Shown: piece by piece, positions 34,011 through 44,587 of the stretch
How positions within the stretch are numbered: the first letter of the stretch is position 1
How the letters are laid out: the number at the start of each line of letters is the position of its first letter
From: Phytophthora hibernalis
Lineage: Eukaryota > Oomycota > Peronosporomycetes > Peronosporales > Peronosporaceae
Length of the DNA stretch: 64,000 nt
Direction of reading: 5' to 3'
Assembly (NCBI GenBank): GCA_012656075.1
Contig: JAAKBF010000086.1
Span: 62,001 to 126,000, forward strand
The notes under the pieces: generated by a model
Told to the model about the DNA's origin: nothing
Databases searched by the model: none
What the model saw: the letters and a program-made list of their open reading frames with translations, nothing else
Translations under genes and position numbers: made by a program

Positions 34011-34562
34011 AGTGAAATACTTGTGTTTGTGTCTGGTGTAAATTGCCCTTAGTATCTAACAATGTGGGCAATTAAAACAGAACAAGCTACGGCGTCGATT
34101 TAGGATAAAACGGTCGGAATTGCACTTGGCTACACGAAAATCGTGCGACTTAAATTTAATCGTGCAGCAACTTGATCGAGTTGCATTTTTATGAAACATT
34201 TTTTTCGTAGATCGATCTCGTACTTAAGAAAATCGCTTGCAAAGCACAATACATGTATTGTGTCTTGCAGAGATTTTGCCCTCCTATAGGCGACTTATAT
34301 CGGACCCAGCTTTAGTTTAAATCTTGATTCTCACTAGGGTGGGTATATTATTTCTAAGCACCAGTTGGCGATTTATCCCTCTTCACGTACCTTTGCAAAA
34401 TAAATTGTACGTCAAATCTGACCCTGTCAGTTCAGCGATTTCCCAGCCCCAAGCGTCAGCTGTCATCGCCTACACCGCGAGTCGACTGGCACTGCGGCTG
34501 CCGCGCACCCGCTTTCGCCGCGCATACCCTGCTCCTCCTTCTGTCACAGAAGGAGGAGCAGA
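34011..34562. other. Spacer ending in a perfect 15-bp hairpin
   Basis: No gene. CTGCTCCTCCTTCTG (34529-34543) pairs perfectly with CAGAAGGAGGAGCAG (34547-34561) around a 3-nt loop, next to the hAT target duplication at 34563-34570. This DNA is the 5' flank of the hAT insertion. Confidence 0.6.
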
Positions 34563-34998
34563 CGTACAGTCAGGGGTTGGCAGTAACTCGCGTGGCCGGT
34601 ACATATAGTACTAGAGTACGATTACTGTAATAACCAGTACTTTGCGGAATTTCCATTCTACTGTTACTGTAGTTACCAGTCGTTCGCCCTGTCACTCCGC
34701 CAGTATTGTGAACCAGGAGCGCACATGTCGATCGGCGGGATAGACCACCACCACGGATGAAAGCTGGAAGCATTAGCGCTTGCTTACCAAACATTTCGCG
34801 CTCTTTCGGACTTTACATCGACTTCCTCGCACGTGCAAACTGCCATTGGCAGCTTGCGGATCACTTCTCTTTGCTGAAATACCTTGCTGGATTTTTCATG
34901 CGTGCACTGCCACTCACGGATTGCACTGATCACTTTGCAATTTTCTTTGCACCCCAGAACCGCCTCACAATCATTTGACCTCCCAAGCCGACTCACCG

Positions 34999-35562
34999 AT
35001 GAAGTGCACCATCAGAGATTGCATCAATCCTGAGTTGTCCGCCATGGATCCTTGCTCCAGTTGCGATCGTCAGGTGCATAATCAGTGCTCTAACGACATC
35101 TACGATCCCGGCAACATCGCTGTGCGGTAAAATTGTTATCAACCTTTAGCGGCCAACATTATACTTGAATTTTGTAAAACTAATTTCCATAGTAAAATGT
35201 TAAACATGCATAAATGCTTGGTTTTAGAACTACATGTGTGTCAGCATCACTCACTACAGCATTTCTTTTTGACATTATCCGTACTAATATTATTAATCTA
35301 TTGTAGCTTCTGTAACCGCGAGTGTACCGACCACTGGAAGGCCAAAAACTCGGCCGCTCGGACGAATTCTCCGGTCAACCCGCAGTTCACCTACGAGATT
35401 GTGGGTTGGTCGGCGGGATCCGCGATGCACCAGAAGGCCAGCCAGGACTCGGTGAACACGTTGGGCCAGTCAGCCGGATACTCGATGCGCAATAAGGCCA
35501 ACCAGGACTCAGCGAGTACGTTGGACGGGTCGGGAGAAGTTCCGAGTCGGTTGAGGACATGA
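34999..35562 (+). CDS. Cys-rich zinc-binding N-terminal exons, probably of the hAT transposase
   Basis: Exon 1 (34999-35126) begins MKCTIRDCINPEL, then DPCSSCDRQVHNQCSND. A 180-bp intron (35127-35306, GTAAAA to TTGTAG) follows, and exon 2 opens in phase with FCNRECTDHW. The spacing C-x4-C, C-x2-C-x4-H-x2-C, C-x3-C suggests a zinc-binding fold that could bind TIR DNA. Exon 2 ends in two 20-residue repeats and a stop at 35562. It lies between the hAT 5' TIR and the transposase core, so an N-terminal transposase domain is the likeliest identity; a captured host gene is possible. Confidence 0.55.
35401..35530 (+). repeat. Two in-frame 60-bp repeats (20 residues each)
   Basis: Units at 35401-35460 and 35461-35520 encode GWSAGSAMHQKASQDSVNT and GQSAGYSMRNKANQDSAST, and a partial third follows (LDGSG). 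The array lies at the end of the zinc-binding exon. Confidence 0.75.
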
Positions 35563-36370
35563 CGGAGCCACGCGTTCGTGTTGACTCGTTCGGTGTTCCG
35601 CTTGAAGTGCACCACTAGCGCCAGCTGGGCAAGCCTGACGTTGTGTGGATGTAGAGCACGTACTCGTAACTCCTTACGCAACGAGTAACGACGACGATGC
35701 TGAGGTGTTCACGCATCTTTATTTGCTGTGTGCGCTGAATCTGACTAGTCAGCCCAACGCTTCCGTTGATGCTTGAGAGGTTGCTTTGAGACGCTGGCGT
35801 CATACGTCCAAAGTGAAGGACCACATGGTAGCCATGCACAGCTTGCACCCAATTGGCAAGGTGGAGGCAGACTAGCGTACCAAACGAGCTCGGCACCAAA
35901 TTGAAGTAGCGCTAGGACAACTCATTATGGCAAAGACTCTGCGTACTGACCAAGCCTCATCTTCAAGCCAGTTAATGACCAAGCGCGGGTCGTTGGTTCA
36001 ACTTTGGGGCCAACGGCGACGGAGATAAATGCGCCATTGCGCGCTGGCTAATCCATGACGGCCTTCCATACAACACGGTGGTGTCGGAGGACTTTCGGCG
36101 GCTAATTGAGCGCGTCACTGGCAACCCTGACGAGACTATTATTGCAGCCAGAACTTCCAATAACATGATGAGTGCATCGTTTGCGCGGTTTGGCGCTATG
36201 GTGAAACATCTACTCAATATTGAGTTCAAGCTCGTGTACAACAGTCCTGTCTTAAACGTGCTGCACGATATGTGCACAAGTTTGTCGGAAAGAAGAGAAT
36301 GGTCGGATCATTGGTCTCCTTTATCGACAGCAACTGGAACTTTCGCCATCTCGCGCTTCTCGTGACTATC

Positions 36371-36810
36371 TACAATGGGATACGTAGAGACAAGATAGTA
36401 TGAGGGACGGTAATATGAGAGACGTAGCATCAGAGACGACAGTATGAGAAGGTAGTATGAGAGACGATTGTATGGGAGACGATAGTATGAGAGACGATAG
36501 TATGAGAACTATAGTAATACGACCGGTATAGGTATGAGAGACGACATGTAGACAATATATTTGGTAGGTGCAGTCGATAGAAACGATAGATATACACGAT
36601 AAATATGAGATAGACATGATATGTAGATGTGGGAAGATGTATATAAAGTGACGACAGGTAGAGACGATAAAAAGTCAATAGACACTTTGTAGAGAGAGAG
36701 AACATATAGAGACGGTGGACAAGAGAGACCGTAGGTAGAGAGGATAAGAAAGAAGCCACGATAAGTATATGGTAGAGAGGAAGGATAGGAAGAGGACATA
36801 GCGTACACGT
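36371..36810 (+). repeat. Low-complexity block A (AGTATGAGAGACGATA family)
   Basis: Irregular repeats of AGTATGAGAGACGATAG and related GATAGATA-type words, purine-rich on the plus strand. It begins exactly where the hAT 5' half stops. Minus-strand open frames here are Tyr/Ser/Leu-rich artefacts of the repeat. Confidence 0.7.
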
Positions 36811-36889
36811 AGACTTTGGACGCTATGTAGTAATAGCTACATAGGCATAAGATTCAATAACACTTTGGTTGATTGAAGCATAGATAAAA

Positions 36890-37350
36890 TTTCGCCCCGT
36901 GGAGCGAAGCGAGGGGGCGGCCCACTTAGCTGGGACAAACCATTGGCCCACCGCCGCGTAGCGGCGGCAAACGCCTAGTCATAAACAACTAGTAGGCGAA
37001 CCGGTCCGTCTGTCAGTTGGTCACGGCCGTCGTGCTGCCGAGCGATAGCGACGGCGGCTCCGATTCGCAAAAGTAATTAGCCGCCGAAGGCGGGCCCTCA
37101 TTGGCTGAAAAATGGCCTTCCAAGCAGCCGAGCGCAGCGAAGGCCCTCATTGGCTAAAACTACTGTAATTTGGTGTGGATTACATTACATTGATGTGGTG
37201 TACATGGAATCGTACTTAGGAGTACGTAGCTCATCGCTCAGCCGAGCCCAGCGAGAGCCCCTCATTGGCTAAAACTTTAGGAACTCGATGTGTGCTACAT
37301 TTTATTGAGGTGGTGTAGATAAAATCGTATTTAGCCGAAGTAAATGTAAA
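36890..37350 (+). repeat. Repeats around CCCTCATTGGCT, including a 114-bp tandem pair
   Basis: CCCTCATTGGCT(A/G)AAA occurs near 37095, 37144 and 37260. The last two are parts of a 114-bp tandem unit starting AGCCGAG at 37126 and 37240, each closing with GTGGTGTA and ATCGTAYTTAG. A strong GC palindrome (CCGCCGCGTAGCGGCGG) lies near 36950. This may be a small mobile element lying between the two low-complexity blocks. Confidence 0.6.
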
Positions 37351-37540
37351 CAAAAGCCAAATGGACATCTTCACCTGCGCAACCTGCAGCGCCCGGGTGG
37401 TGCCGCCAGCCGTAGACGTCGACGGGCTCGGGCTGCAACTGCGGCGGTGCTGTTGCTGCGTGGCGCTCCTTTCCTGGGATGCCTTTGCTGTGGGAGGTGC
37501 CCGGGCAGGTGGCCGTCGCTGCGTTGCGTACACGAGAGAT

Positions 37541-37745
37541 GAGATAATTTGCGAGACAATATGTAGATATATGATAGATATACATAAGAAACGATAGATA
37601 GGATGATGATATAAGAGACAATAGTATGAGAGATGATATGCGTAGGGATAGGTAGACGATAAGAAAACGATAGATCGAGTATATTGACGAAAGGCGACGA
37701 TAGGTAGACATTAGGTGGACGATATGAAGACAATAGTTGATAAAT
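37541..37745 (+). repeat. Low-complexity block B (AGTATGAGAGACGATA family)
   Basis: Same word family and orientation as block A (for example GACAATAGTATGAGAGATG). It ends at the broken integrase of the neighbouring gypsy pol. Confidence 0.7.
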
Positions 37746-40310
37746 TGAGCTCTTTTTGTCAGTCGATCCACAATGACTTGTACAGCATCATTTCCACCAT
37801 CATTGAGAGGGAGTCCACTGACGAAGTCCATTCCTATCGACCTCCAGCGCCCAGTTGGTGTTTCAAGTGGTCATAATAAACCAGGAGCTTTACCCACTCT
37901 TGATTTACCCCATTGGCAGGTCTGACACGTCTTCTCGTAACCTGCGACGCGTTTTGTGCATATTTTCCCAGTAAAACTGTTCTTGCACGGCTCGCGTGGT
38001 TTCTCGATTCCTGGATGTCCGCTGACCTCGCTGTCATGCAGCTCGCACAGGATAGCATTTTGAACTTCAACATTTTCGCTCGGAATCCAAACACGTGATA
38101 CCCCATTGTGATCATAGTACACCAAATCCTCAGTATCAGAGTAGCGAAACCGATCTGCGTTTGGAACAGGAAGTTTCCGCTTCTCTATCAATTGGTCACG
38201 GATGAATTTGTGTGTTGTCTGGGCTCTCCGAATTAGCCCCTTTAACGACAGCGGATGCGATTTCTTCACCGCGTACATCTGTTTCGATTTTAGAGCTTGA
38301 AAATCAATCTCAAAGCTACTCCGTCTTCTCAATGCACCAGCAACCGTGTTTGTTTCTCCTGGAATATAACTGAATTTAATCTGTTAATCTGCAAGCTGAT
38401 CATACCATCTGCAAATACGCCTGTTGATGCTCTTATGTGTGGGCACCTTTTCCAGAGAGCGAAGGTCCGTTTCCTCTACGCAACCTCCAGCGATTAAGTA
38501 TACTCGCCAGATATTCAAACAGTGAATTATCGCCAGAATTTCCTGTTCGTGAGTCGGATAGTTTAACTCGGCCGACGATAGCATCCGTCCAGGGAAAGCA
38601 ATTGGTTGTTCGACATCTCTCATCCTTGTATTATTTAACCCTGACTCGACCTCCCCCGCTAGAGATTCACCTTGGAAGAGGACTCCACCGGTCCCAAATT
38701 GAGAAGCATCGGTTCAAATTCGGAAAGGACGGGAGAAATAAAAGCTGGAGCCACACAGAGTGCGGCTTTAAGTGTTTCAAATGCGGTTTGAGCTGTTTGC
38801 GTCCAAACAAGGAGTTTTGACCTCGATTTGACTAGGTTGAACAGTGGGGCACTAATTTCCGAGTAGTAAGCGTAAAATCGTTGCACATAGACTGTTGTTC
38901 CGAGGAAATATTGGAGATCCTTGATAGTACGAGGCACAGGCCAATCTTTATTGACCGTAATTTTATCCGGATCGATCCGCACGCCATAAATACCAACGCA
39001 ATCACCCAAACAAGATATTTCACGGCTGCATATTGTTGATTTTGCCAATTTGAGATACAGCTTTTGCTGTAGGCATTTCTGGAAAACGCGTTCAACAGCT
39101 TCCAGGTGGACACTAATGTCGTCGTCTGCAGTGAAGACGTAAATGTCATCGAAAAAAGTAGCAACACAGTCAGAATGGCCCTTTTAAAATCCCTGTGACG
39201 ATCCGAATAAAGGTTGCAGGAGCATTACTGAGTCCCTTTGGGACGGCCAAGTACTCAAACAATCCGTCAGGAGTTTGAAATGCGGTCAGTGGGATATCTT
39301 TCTCTCGCATTCGGATCTGATATATTCCGGATAGCAGATCAAAACAGCAATACCATCAACAACCAGCCATTCGATCGAAGATGTCATCTTTGCGTGGCAT
39401 CGGGGTCGACTGGCGAATAGTATGTTGGTTCATTGCTCGATATTCATGTACTATTCGTCACCCACCCGACTTTTTAAGACAGAAAGTAGGAGCTCCATGC
39501 GGGAAATGCTCGGACGAATTAGCCCAGTCTCAAGCATCTCTTTCAGCCATGCACGCAGATTTTGCTTTTGATCTGGGCTAAGCCTCCATTGAGGTCAGAA
39601 AATCGCCCCGTGGCCCATAAAAAGCTCTATTTTATGCTCTCCATGAACAGGCCGTCCTTTTGGCAACTTCGTACGGAAAACTGGGTCGTACTTCTGTGTT
39701 AGAGGAAAGGCAGGGTTGCCCTTAAAGCAGTCACGATCTGTGTTTGCATGGCGCTCGGATTGTTCTTCGGTTTTTGAAATGGCCCCGTTATTTTGACGCG
39801 GCTTCAGTTCAATTCCATCTACGTCCTTAGCCGTGAACTCCCTCCATGTTTTAAAGTCCTATAGAGCACATGTATCGTCTTTTGAGGAAGCACAATCATG
39901 AATTCACACGTTTTGGATCGCGCGAACTTCTTTTTGCCTTCTTCATCGATATATAGCAAGTCATTCCGTGGACACTACTGACGTGATAATGTCGATCCGC
40001 CCGACCTCGAAGAACTTGTAGCTTTTTCGGTTGTTGTGTGCGCTGATTGTTGATCGTAAGGATCGGAGAGCGAGCCGGCATTGCTCTTTGTCGTTTCGCA
40101 GCTTATACGGAGGTTTCCGGATATGTTTGAGAATCAAGCCGACATACTCATCCGTGTCATACACGCGATCAGTACTCCAATCGATGATAGGCTTCATCTT
40201 ACGTTTCCATGGTACACCCATCATTAGGTCGCACTCTTTCGGAATGAAGCACACGTTGAACTCGTAGTCAAAAGAGGTCGTCTCATACCGGCTGTTCTCT
40301 AATGACGAGC
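37746..40310 (-). pseudogene. Ty3/gypsy pol remnant, truncated at both ends
   Basis: Downward order: end of the protease (ECDLMMGVPWKRKMKPIIDW near 40200), RT (FDDIYVFTADDD near 39140, the catalytic Asp pair), thumb (YFLGTTVYVQRFYAYYSE near 38880), RNase H (LNYPTHEQEILAIIHCLNIW near 38550), integrase finger (CQTCQW near 37925) and integrase core start (MDFVSGLPLNDGGND near 37800). The order PR-RT-RH-IN marks Ty3/gypsy. Several frameshifts occur. Integrase is cut by low-complexity block B and the 5' side by unrelated DNA at 40310. No LTRs were found. Confidence 0.8.
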
Positions 40311-40770
40311 TGTCCAACGTCTTTACAAAAGGCCCTCGAGATCACAGCCAAGGTGGAGGGTGGCTCGTTCGCCAAGAACGTTCACGACCAGCCCGTCGGC
40401 GCCTTCGGCTGTGAATTACAGCAATCCATCTACTTTGTGAAGGGCTCAGTCCATCTGCATCAGCAACGCTGCTGTGCACAGCTTCGGCGATATGTTGGTG
40501 AGCACCCACGTCGCCTTCAACTACAGAAAATTGGCGGCCATGGACTGCAACGTGGCTCTGGGTCACAGCGCCAACGACACACGGGCGACGAAGAAGAAGT
40601 TCATTACGCCGACTTCGGGCTTGTTCCACCACCACCTGTCCCAACGCCATGGCGCTCTTCAACTACGCTATCAAGTCGGGCCTGCTGCTCACGCTCAGCA
40701 TGGACGGCCGTTACAACGTCGCCAAGTTCGCCCCGAACGCCGGCAAGGTCGAACTCTCGTAGTCAAATAC
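40311..40770 (+). pseudogene. Fragment of an unrecognised protein gene
   Basis: High-constraint coding in shifting frames: KALEITAKVEGGSFAKNV, then SFGDMLVSTHVAFNYRKLAA, CNVALGHSAND and finally the end ALFNYAIKSGLLLTLSMDGR before a TAG at 40762. Alternating hydrophobicity suggests beta strands. I do not recognise the family. It lies between the truncated gypsy pol and the target duplication of the next LTR element, so it is older than that insertion. Confidence 0.4.
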
Positions 40771-40782
40771 TCAGGGCTTGAT

Positions 40783-41001
40783 TGTCACGGGTACAACCCC
40801 ACAGATTCCACTGCACCAGTGAAACCGACGCCAACGGCTTTCTCATCCTCGACGGAGATCCGTGCAGCTTCGCAGGAACCGATTCATAAGACTCCAGGAA
40901 AGTAGCTTGCTAGCTTGTAGCCGCCCTCTAAAATCAATCAGTTTTCATTTTCCCAGTCTTCTCGCAAGCACAAGTCGACATCCTCAACAGAGCACGTGAC
41001 A
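40783..41001 (+). repeat. 5' LTR of the 40.8-46.1 kb gypsy element
   Basis: 219 bp. Matches the 3' LTR along its length, including CGACGCCAACGGCTT, GTAGCTTGCTAGCT and CAAGTCGACATCCTCAACAG, with a 10-bp deletion near 40797. A primer-binding site directly after it is not obvious. Confidence 0.9.
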
Positions 41002-41065
41002 ATTTCAAAATTAGAGTGAAAACTCTGAGAACCGACTTGAACTTACTTCGACTAAGTACTACTGT

Positions 41066-42140
41066 ATGGTCAAGAAAACCGCTCGCTACACGGAAGCCCA
41101 GTCTCCCAATATCCGCCCCCGACAGTCGCCTCGATCCGGCGACGCTTCTTCGGCAGACGCAGATCCAGACGTGGAAGGAGAGACCATGCCTACACACACG
41201 GCAAGTGAGGAGCAAGACCATGCAATCCTAGCAGCCAGAGGCCAACACTGCAGCTCCCGACCAGACTCGACAGGTTCCCCTTCGATGGAGCAAATGATGT
41301 CCCAAGTCATCCAGATGATGTCGCTGCATCGACAGTCTGTGTTAGCAGGCCAACAGCAGATGCAGCACTTTATGGTGCAGCAGAATGCGTTCATGAATGA
41401 GTTGGTCACTCAACAATCAAGGGCTCTCCAGCAAAAGCAAAAGCCAACCCACCCAAGTTTCTCGGCAAACAGGACAAGGACTTGGAGCTGTGGATCTTTC
41501 AAAGCGAAGAGCACTTTGCAGCTTACGCCACCGAACAAGAAAGTGAGAACTCTCGTTTCGTGAATATGGTGGTATCCTTTCTGGGTCTCGACGTGATGTT
41601 GTGATACCGAGAGTTTAAAGCTTCGGTCGGCGAAACACCGAGAACTTGATCGCTGTTCATGGAACACATCCGTGCGAGGTTCCGCGATAGTGATTTCGAG
41701 CATAAATTACTCACCAAAATATTCTAGTTGTCAGCCGCAGGGACGCAGCACGATTATACGTCTAAATTCATGCTCCTGCTTTCACTGAGCACGGTGAAGA
41801 TACCAGAGGTCGTGAAACGGTGGTTCTATCAACAGAATCTCCGAACCGATAGCAGTTCCTACATATGCCAAAATATCCCGACAAGTCTTCAAGACACCAT
41901 CGAGAACGCACAGCAGTTCGAGGACGCGCGCAAACCAAGTAAGGTCTGTCAGAAAATACAGGCTCGACGACGCAATGTCGCCAGGAGTGACGGCAGCAGC
42001 AAGGACGCGGTCGGGGTGCCGGTGGGACACAGCACCCTGGTCATCGACGATACCAAGTCAGAGCTCAGCTGCAACGACGCAAGAGGTGACGTGCTTCACC
42101 TGTGGCGTCAAGGGCAACCAGTCGCCAGATTTCCCCACTA
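41066..42140 (+). pseudogene. gag of the 40.8-46.1 kb gypsy element
   Basis: Begins MVKKTARYTEAQS and is rich in Gln and Met in the first 120 residues (VIQMMSLHRQSVLAGQQQMQ). A frameshift precedes the capsid-like block (KFLGKQDKDLELWIFQSEEH near 41460). Stops near 41602 and 41650 are followed by YTSKFMLLLSLSTVKIPEVV. The nucleocapsid finger near 42095 reads CFTCGVKGNQSPDF: the His and last Cys of C-x2-C-x4-H-x4-C are replaced by Asn and Phe, so zinc binding is lost. Confidence 0.75.
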
Positions 42141-42169
42141 AGGAACTGGCGCGCCAAAAAACTAGGTGT

Positions 42170-42600
42170 CTCGGCGGGCTGGCGCCCAGCCAGATAGGTT
42201 GCACTGTCGGTTTTCATACGACAGTTTTGCAGTCAGCCTCTGATACTCAGCACCTTTTTGCCTATGAGCAGGATGAAGCAGTGCTGAGTACTCAGAAAAA
42301 CAACTTTATGGCTATTTGGAGCAGTCGGCGACCGTGCGCGACACCTCTGTCTCTGCTTCCTTCAATGCAGTGACCCCAGCGCTGGTAGCCAAGCTTCGAC
42401 TCAAGATTAGGCAGCGTAGCCGACCACTGAAGCTAAAGCCGGGGACCGGACGCGTCTCATTTCTTCCACGGCGGACTTGCACTCTTTCGATTTCCCTTCC
42501 CGGTTTTCGACTATACAAATCACCAACATTTGTTATGGACTATCCTGAGTCGCAGGACATCCTCTTAGGCATACCATGGTTAATGGAGGTCATCTCCTGA
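42170..42600 (+). pseudogene. Aspartic protease region of the gypsy element
   Basis: The frame ends with FVMDYPESQDILLGIPWL near 42530, the C-terminal block of retropepsin-like domains. Upstream, VRDTSVSASFNAVTPALVAK stands where DTGAS is expected, so the catalytic D-T-G appears changed to D-T-S. A stop follows at 42598. Confidence 0.65.
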
Positions 42601-42886
42601 TTGAGTGGGCAAGACGTGAAATTGGTCCACGAGAGGAGTTTCCAGAGCTCCAACGACAACGGCGATTACACTTCATGCCATGCGTCCCACAGCCGAAGGA
42701 TCGACGCATTGCTGGCCGTCGTGCACCCAAACAAACTCAAGCTTCGCGCATGGTGGACGAAGAGGAAGCTCTCCGACAGTATTATCTGCAAAATCGACAT
42801 GTCGGAAGTCAGGGGTCAACCAAGTGTATTGGTGCTTGCATTCTTAAACAAACTCCATCGCGCGAAAGACAACGAATACTGTTTTT

Positions 42887-44530
42887 GTGGCTCTAAGTTC
42901 GGACGACCCACAAGCCGAAGCAGCCTGGCGAGGTTTGAAAGGAACCCCAGTTTACCCGCTGATCAGCCGCTACAGAGACCGAGTTTTCCGCTCCAAGCTG
43001 CCCGACGTGCCACCATCTCACCAAGATGGTATGGATGCCACAATTACAGTCTCGGATTCGACGCCGGTCCATCGGAAACAATTTCCATTGTCTACAGAGC
43101 AGAAGACCACTATTCAAGCCTGGCTCCAGGAGATGATCAAGGCGGGAGTCATTAGGCCATAGTCGTCACCATACCGTGCTCCGACGTTTTGCGTTCGGAA
43201 AAGCAACAGCGAATGGAGAATCGCGCACGATTTCCGAGGCCTCAATGCTAAGGTGTCGGTGCCAACCAATCCTATTCCACAGAAGGATGAGATCCTACGC
43301 GCCATGGCCCGAGGCAAGATTTTCTTCGCCATGGATTTGTTATGGGGCTTCTATCAAGTGCGCTTGGAAGAGAAGCCCATCCCGTATACGGCATTTGCCA
43401 CTCCGGATGGCCTCTTCGAATATCTCGTCACGCCGATGGGCATATCCAGTAACCCGTCTTCGTTTAACCGGTTAGTGTGCTCCATCTTTGCCACATACCG
43501 TTCGTTCTGCCACTTACGGAGACCGAGTCGATGGGTGACCACCATGCGGCACTCGAGAAGGTGCTCGAGCGCTGTGCGAAAGCAAATCTCTACATCAAGA
43601 TCGAGAAATAAGTCTTTTGTTAGCCCGAGATACCGTGTCTGGGTGATTTTAACGGACGTGACGGAGTTCGCATAGATCCTAAGAAGAGCGACCGTATTCG
43701 CAACTGGCCTGTACCCAAGACCAAGCATGATATGCAAGCCTTCATCGGGACCTCCGTCTACGTCATGCGATTTTGATGATCATGTGACTATGCTAACAGA
43801 AGTTAAACGATATAAATGCCCACGTGCTCCCGTCTCTCTAAACGCTCAACAGCTCGCAGGCTTTAACATCCTGAAAACGAAGCTTACATCGCCGCCAGTC
43901 CTCGCACACCCGGACTTTCCCAAGTCGTTCCATTTTAACGTGGACGCTTCCGACTTTGCTGTCGGCGGCTATCTGTTCCAACTCGACGAGAACTAGAGCG
44001 AAAAGGTAATCGCGTATGGCGGTCGCAAGCTCACAAAACCGGAGATGGTTTACCCAACACGTGAGAAAGAATTGCTTGCTGCCCTTTACGCCATGCGAAC
44101 GTGGAAAGTTTATCTACTCGATCGACCCTTCTACTAAAACACCGACCACCACACGTTGGAAACTATTTTACAGCAGCAAACATGTTCGCAACGTCTCGCT
44201 CGATGGCTGAACGAGCTCGCGCTTATCCAGCCATTGTTCAAGTGGGTGCCAGGTCAGTCGAACGTCATCGCAGACGCAATTTCGAGGCGCCAGGACTGGA
44301 ATGACGGTACTGCCCGCTCCATTAGTCTGTCGTCACTACTCCACGCGTTATCGGACAAGAACCCTCCAGATGCAGATGAACAACTTTTGCAGATGACTAC
44401 GCAGACGATGGACATCAAGACGGCGTGCCGCTCGGGATACGCAAACGACGCATTCTTTGGACCTATCATGCGCGAATTCAGTGAAGATTCCCCCGAGCAA
44501 CTCGTCGGCTTCGTCGTTTTGCGCTAGAGG
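42887..44530 (+). pseudogene. Reverse transcriptase and RNase H of the gypsy element
   Basis: RT: QAWLQEMIKAGVIRP near 43125, a TAG at 43160, EWRIAHDFRGLNAKV near 43215, FFAMDLLWGFYQVRL near 43320 and LFEYLVTPMGISSNPSSFNR near 43410. The catalytic Y-x-D-D block expected near 43500 is missing; the reading jumps from FATYRSFC to the downstream THTESMGDHH-like part. RNase H: HFNVDASDFAVGGYLFQLDE near 43930, EKELLAALYAMRTWKVYL near 44065, LFKWVPGQSNVIADAISR near 44240. Several stops. Dead. Confidence 0.8.
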
Positions 44531-44587
44531 ACGGTCTCTTTTTCTTCCGGGTCCGCCCAGACGCTCCTGACCGACTCTGCATTCCCG

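Larger units (their letters stand above)
34571..36370 (+). mobile_element. hAT transposon, 5' half, with its TIR and target duplication
   Basis: Begins with CAGGGGTTGGCAGTA at 34571 after the 8-bp CGTACAGT (34563-34570). Subterminal CAGTA/TACTG words follow. It carries a zinc-binding N-terminal exon pair (34999-35562) and, at about 36010-36365, the hAT transposase segment CAIARWLIHDGLPYNT, DFRRLIERVTGNPDE and KHLLNIEFKLVYNSP, ending in HLALLVTIYNG. There the low-complexity block A begins. The missing rest of the transposase is what the inverted half at 30.5-33.9 kb contains. Confidence 0.8.

Noticed and set aside
34529..34561. Perfect hairpin as a factor-independent terminator
   Set aside because: No T run follows, no gene precedes it and the genome is eukaryotic.
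36371..36810. Minus-strand Tyr/Ser/Leu-rich open frames of about 100 codons as membrane proteins
   Set aside because: They are translations of the low-complexity repeat, open in several frames at once.
40311..40770. Mitochondrial porin (VDAC) as the identity of the fragment
   Set aside because: The beta-strand look suggested it, but I could not match the order of any VDAC motifs, so it stays unassigned.
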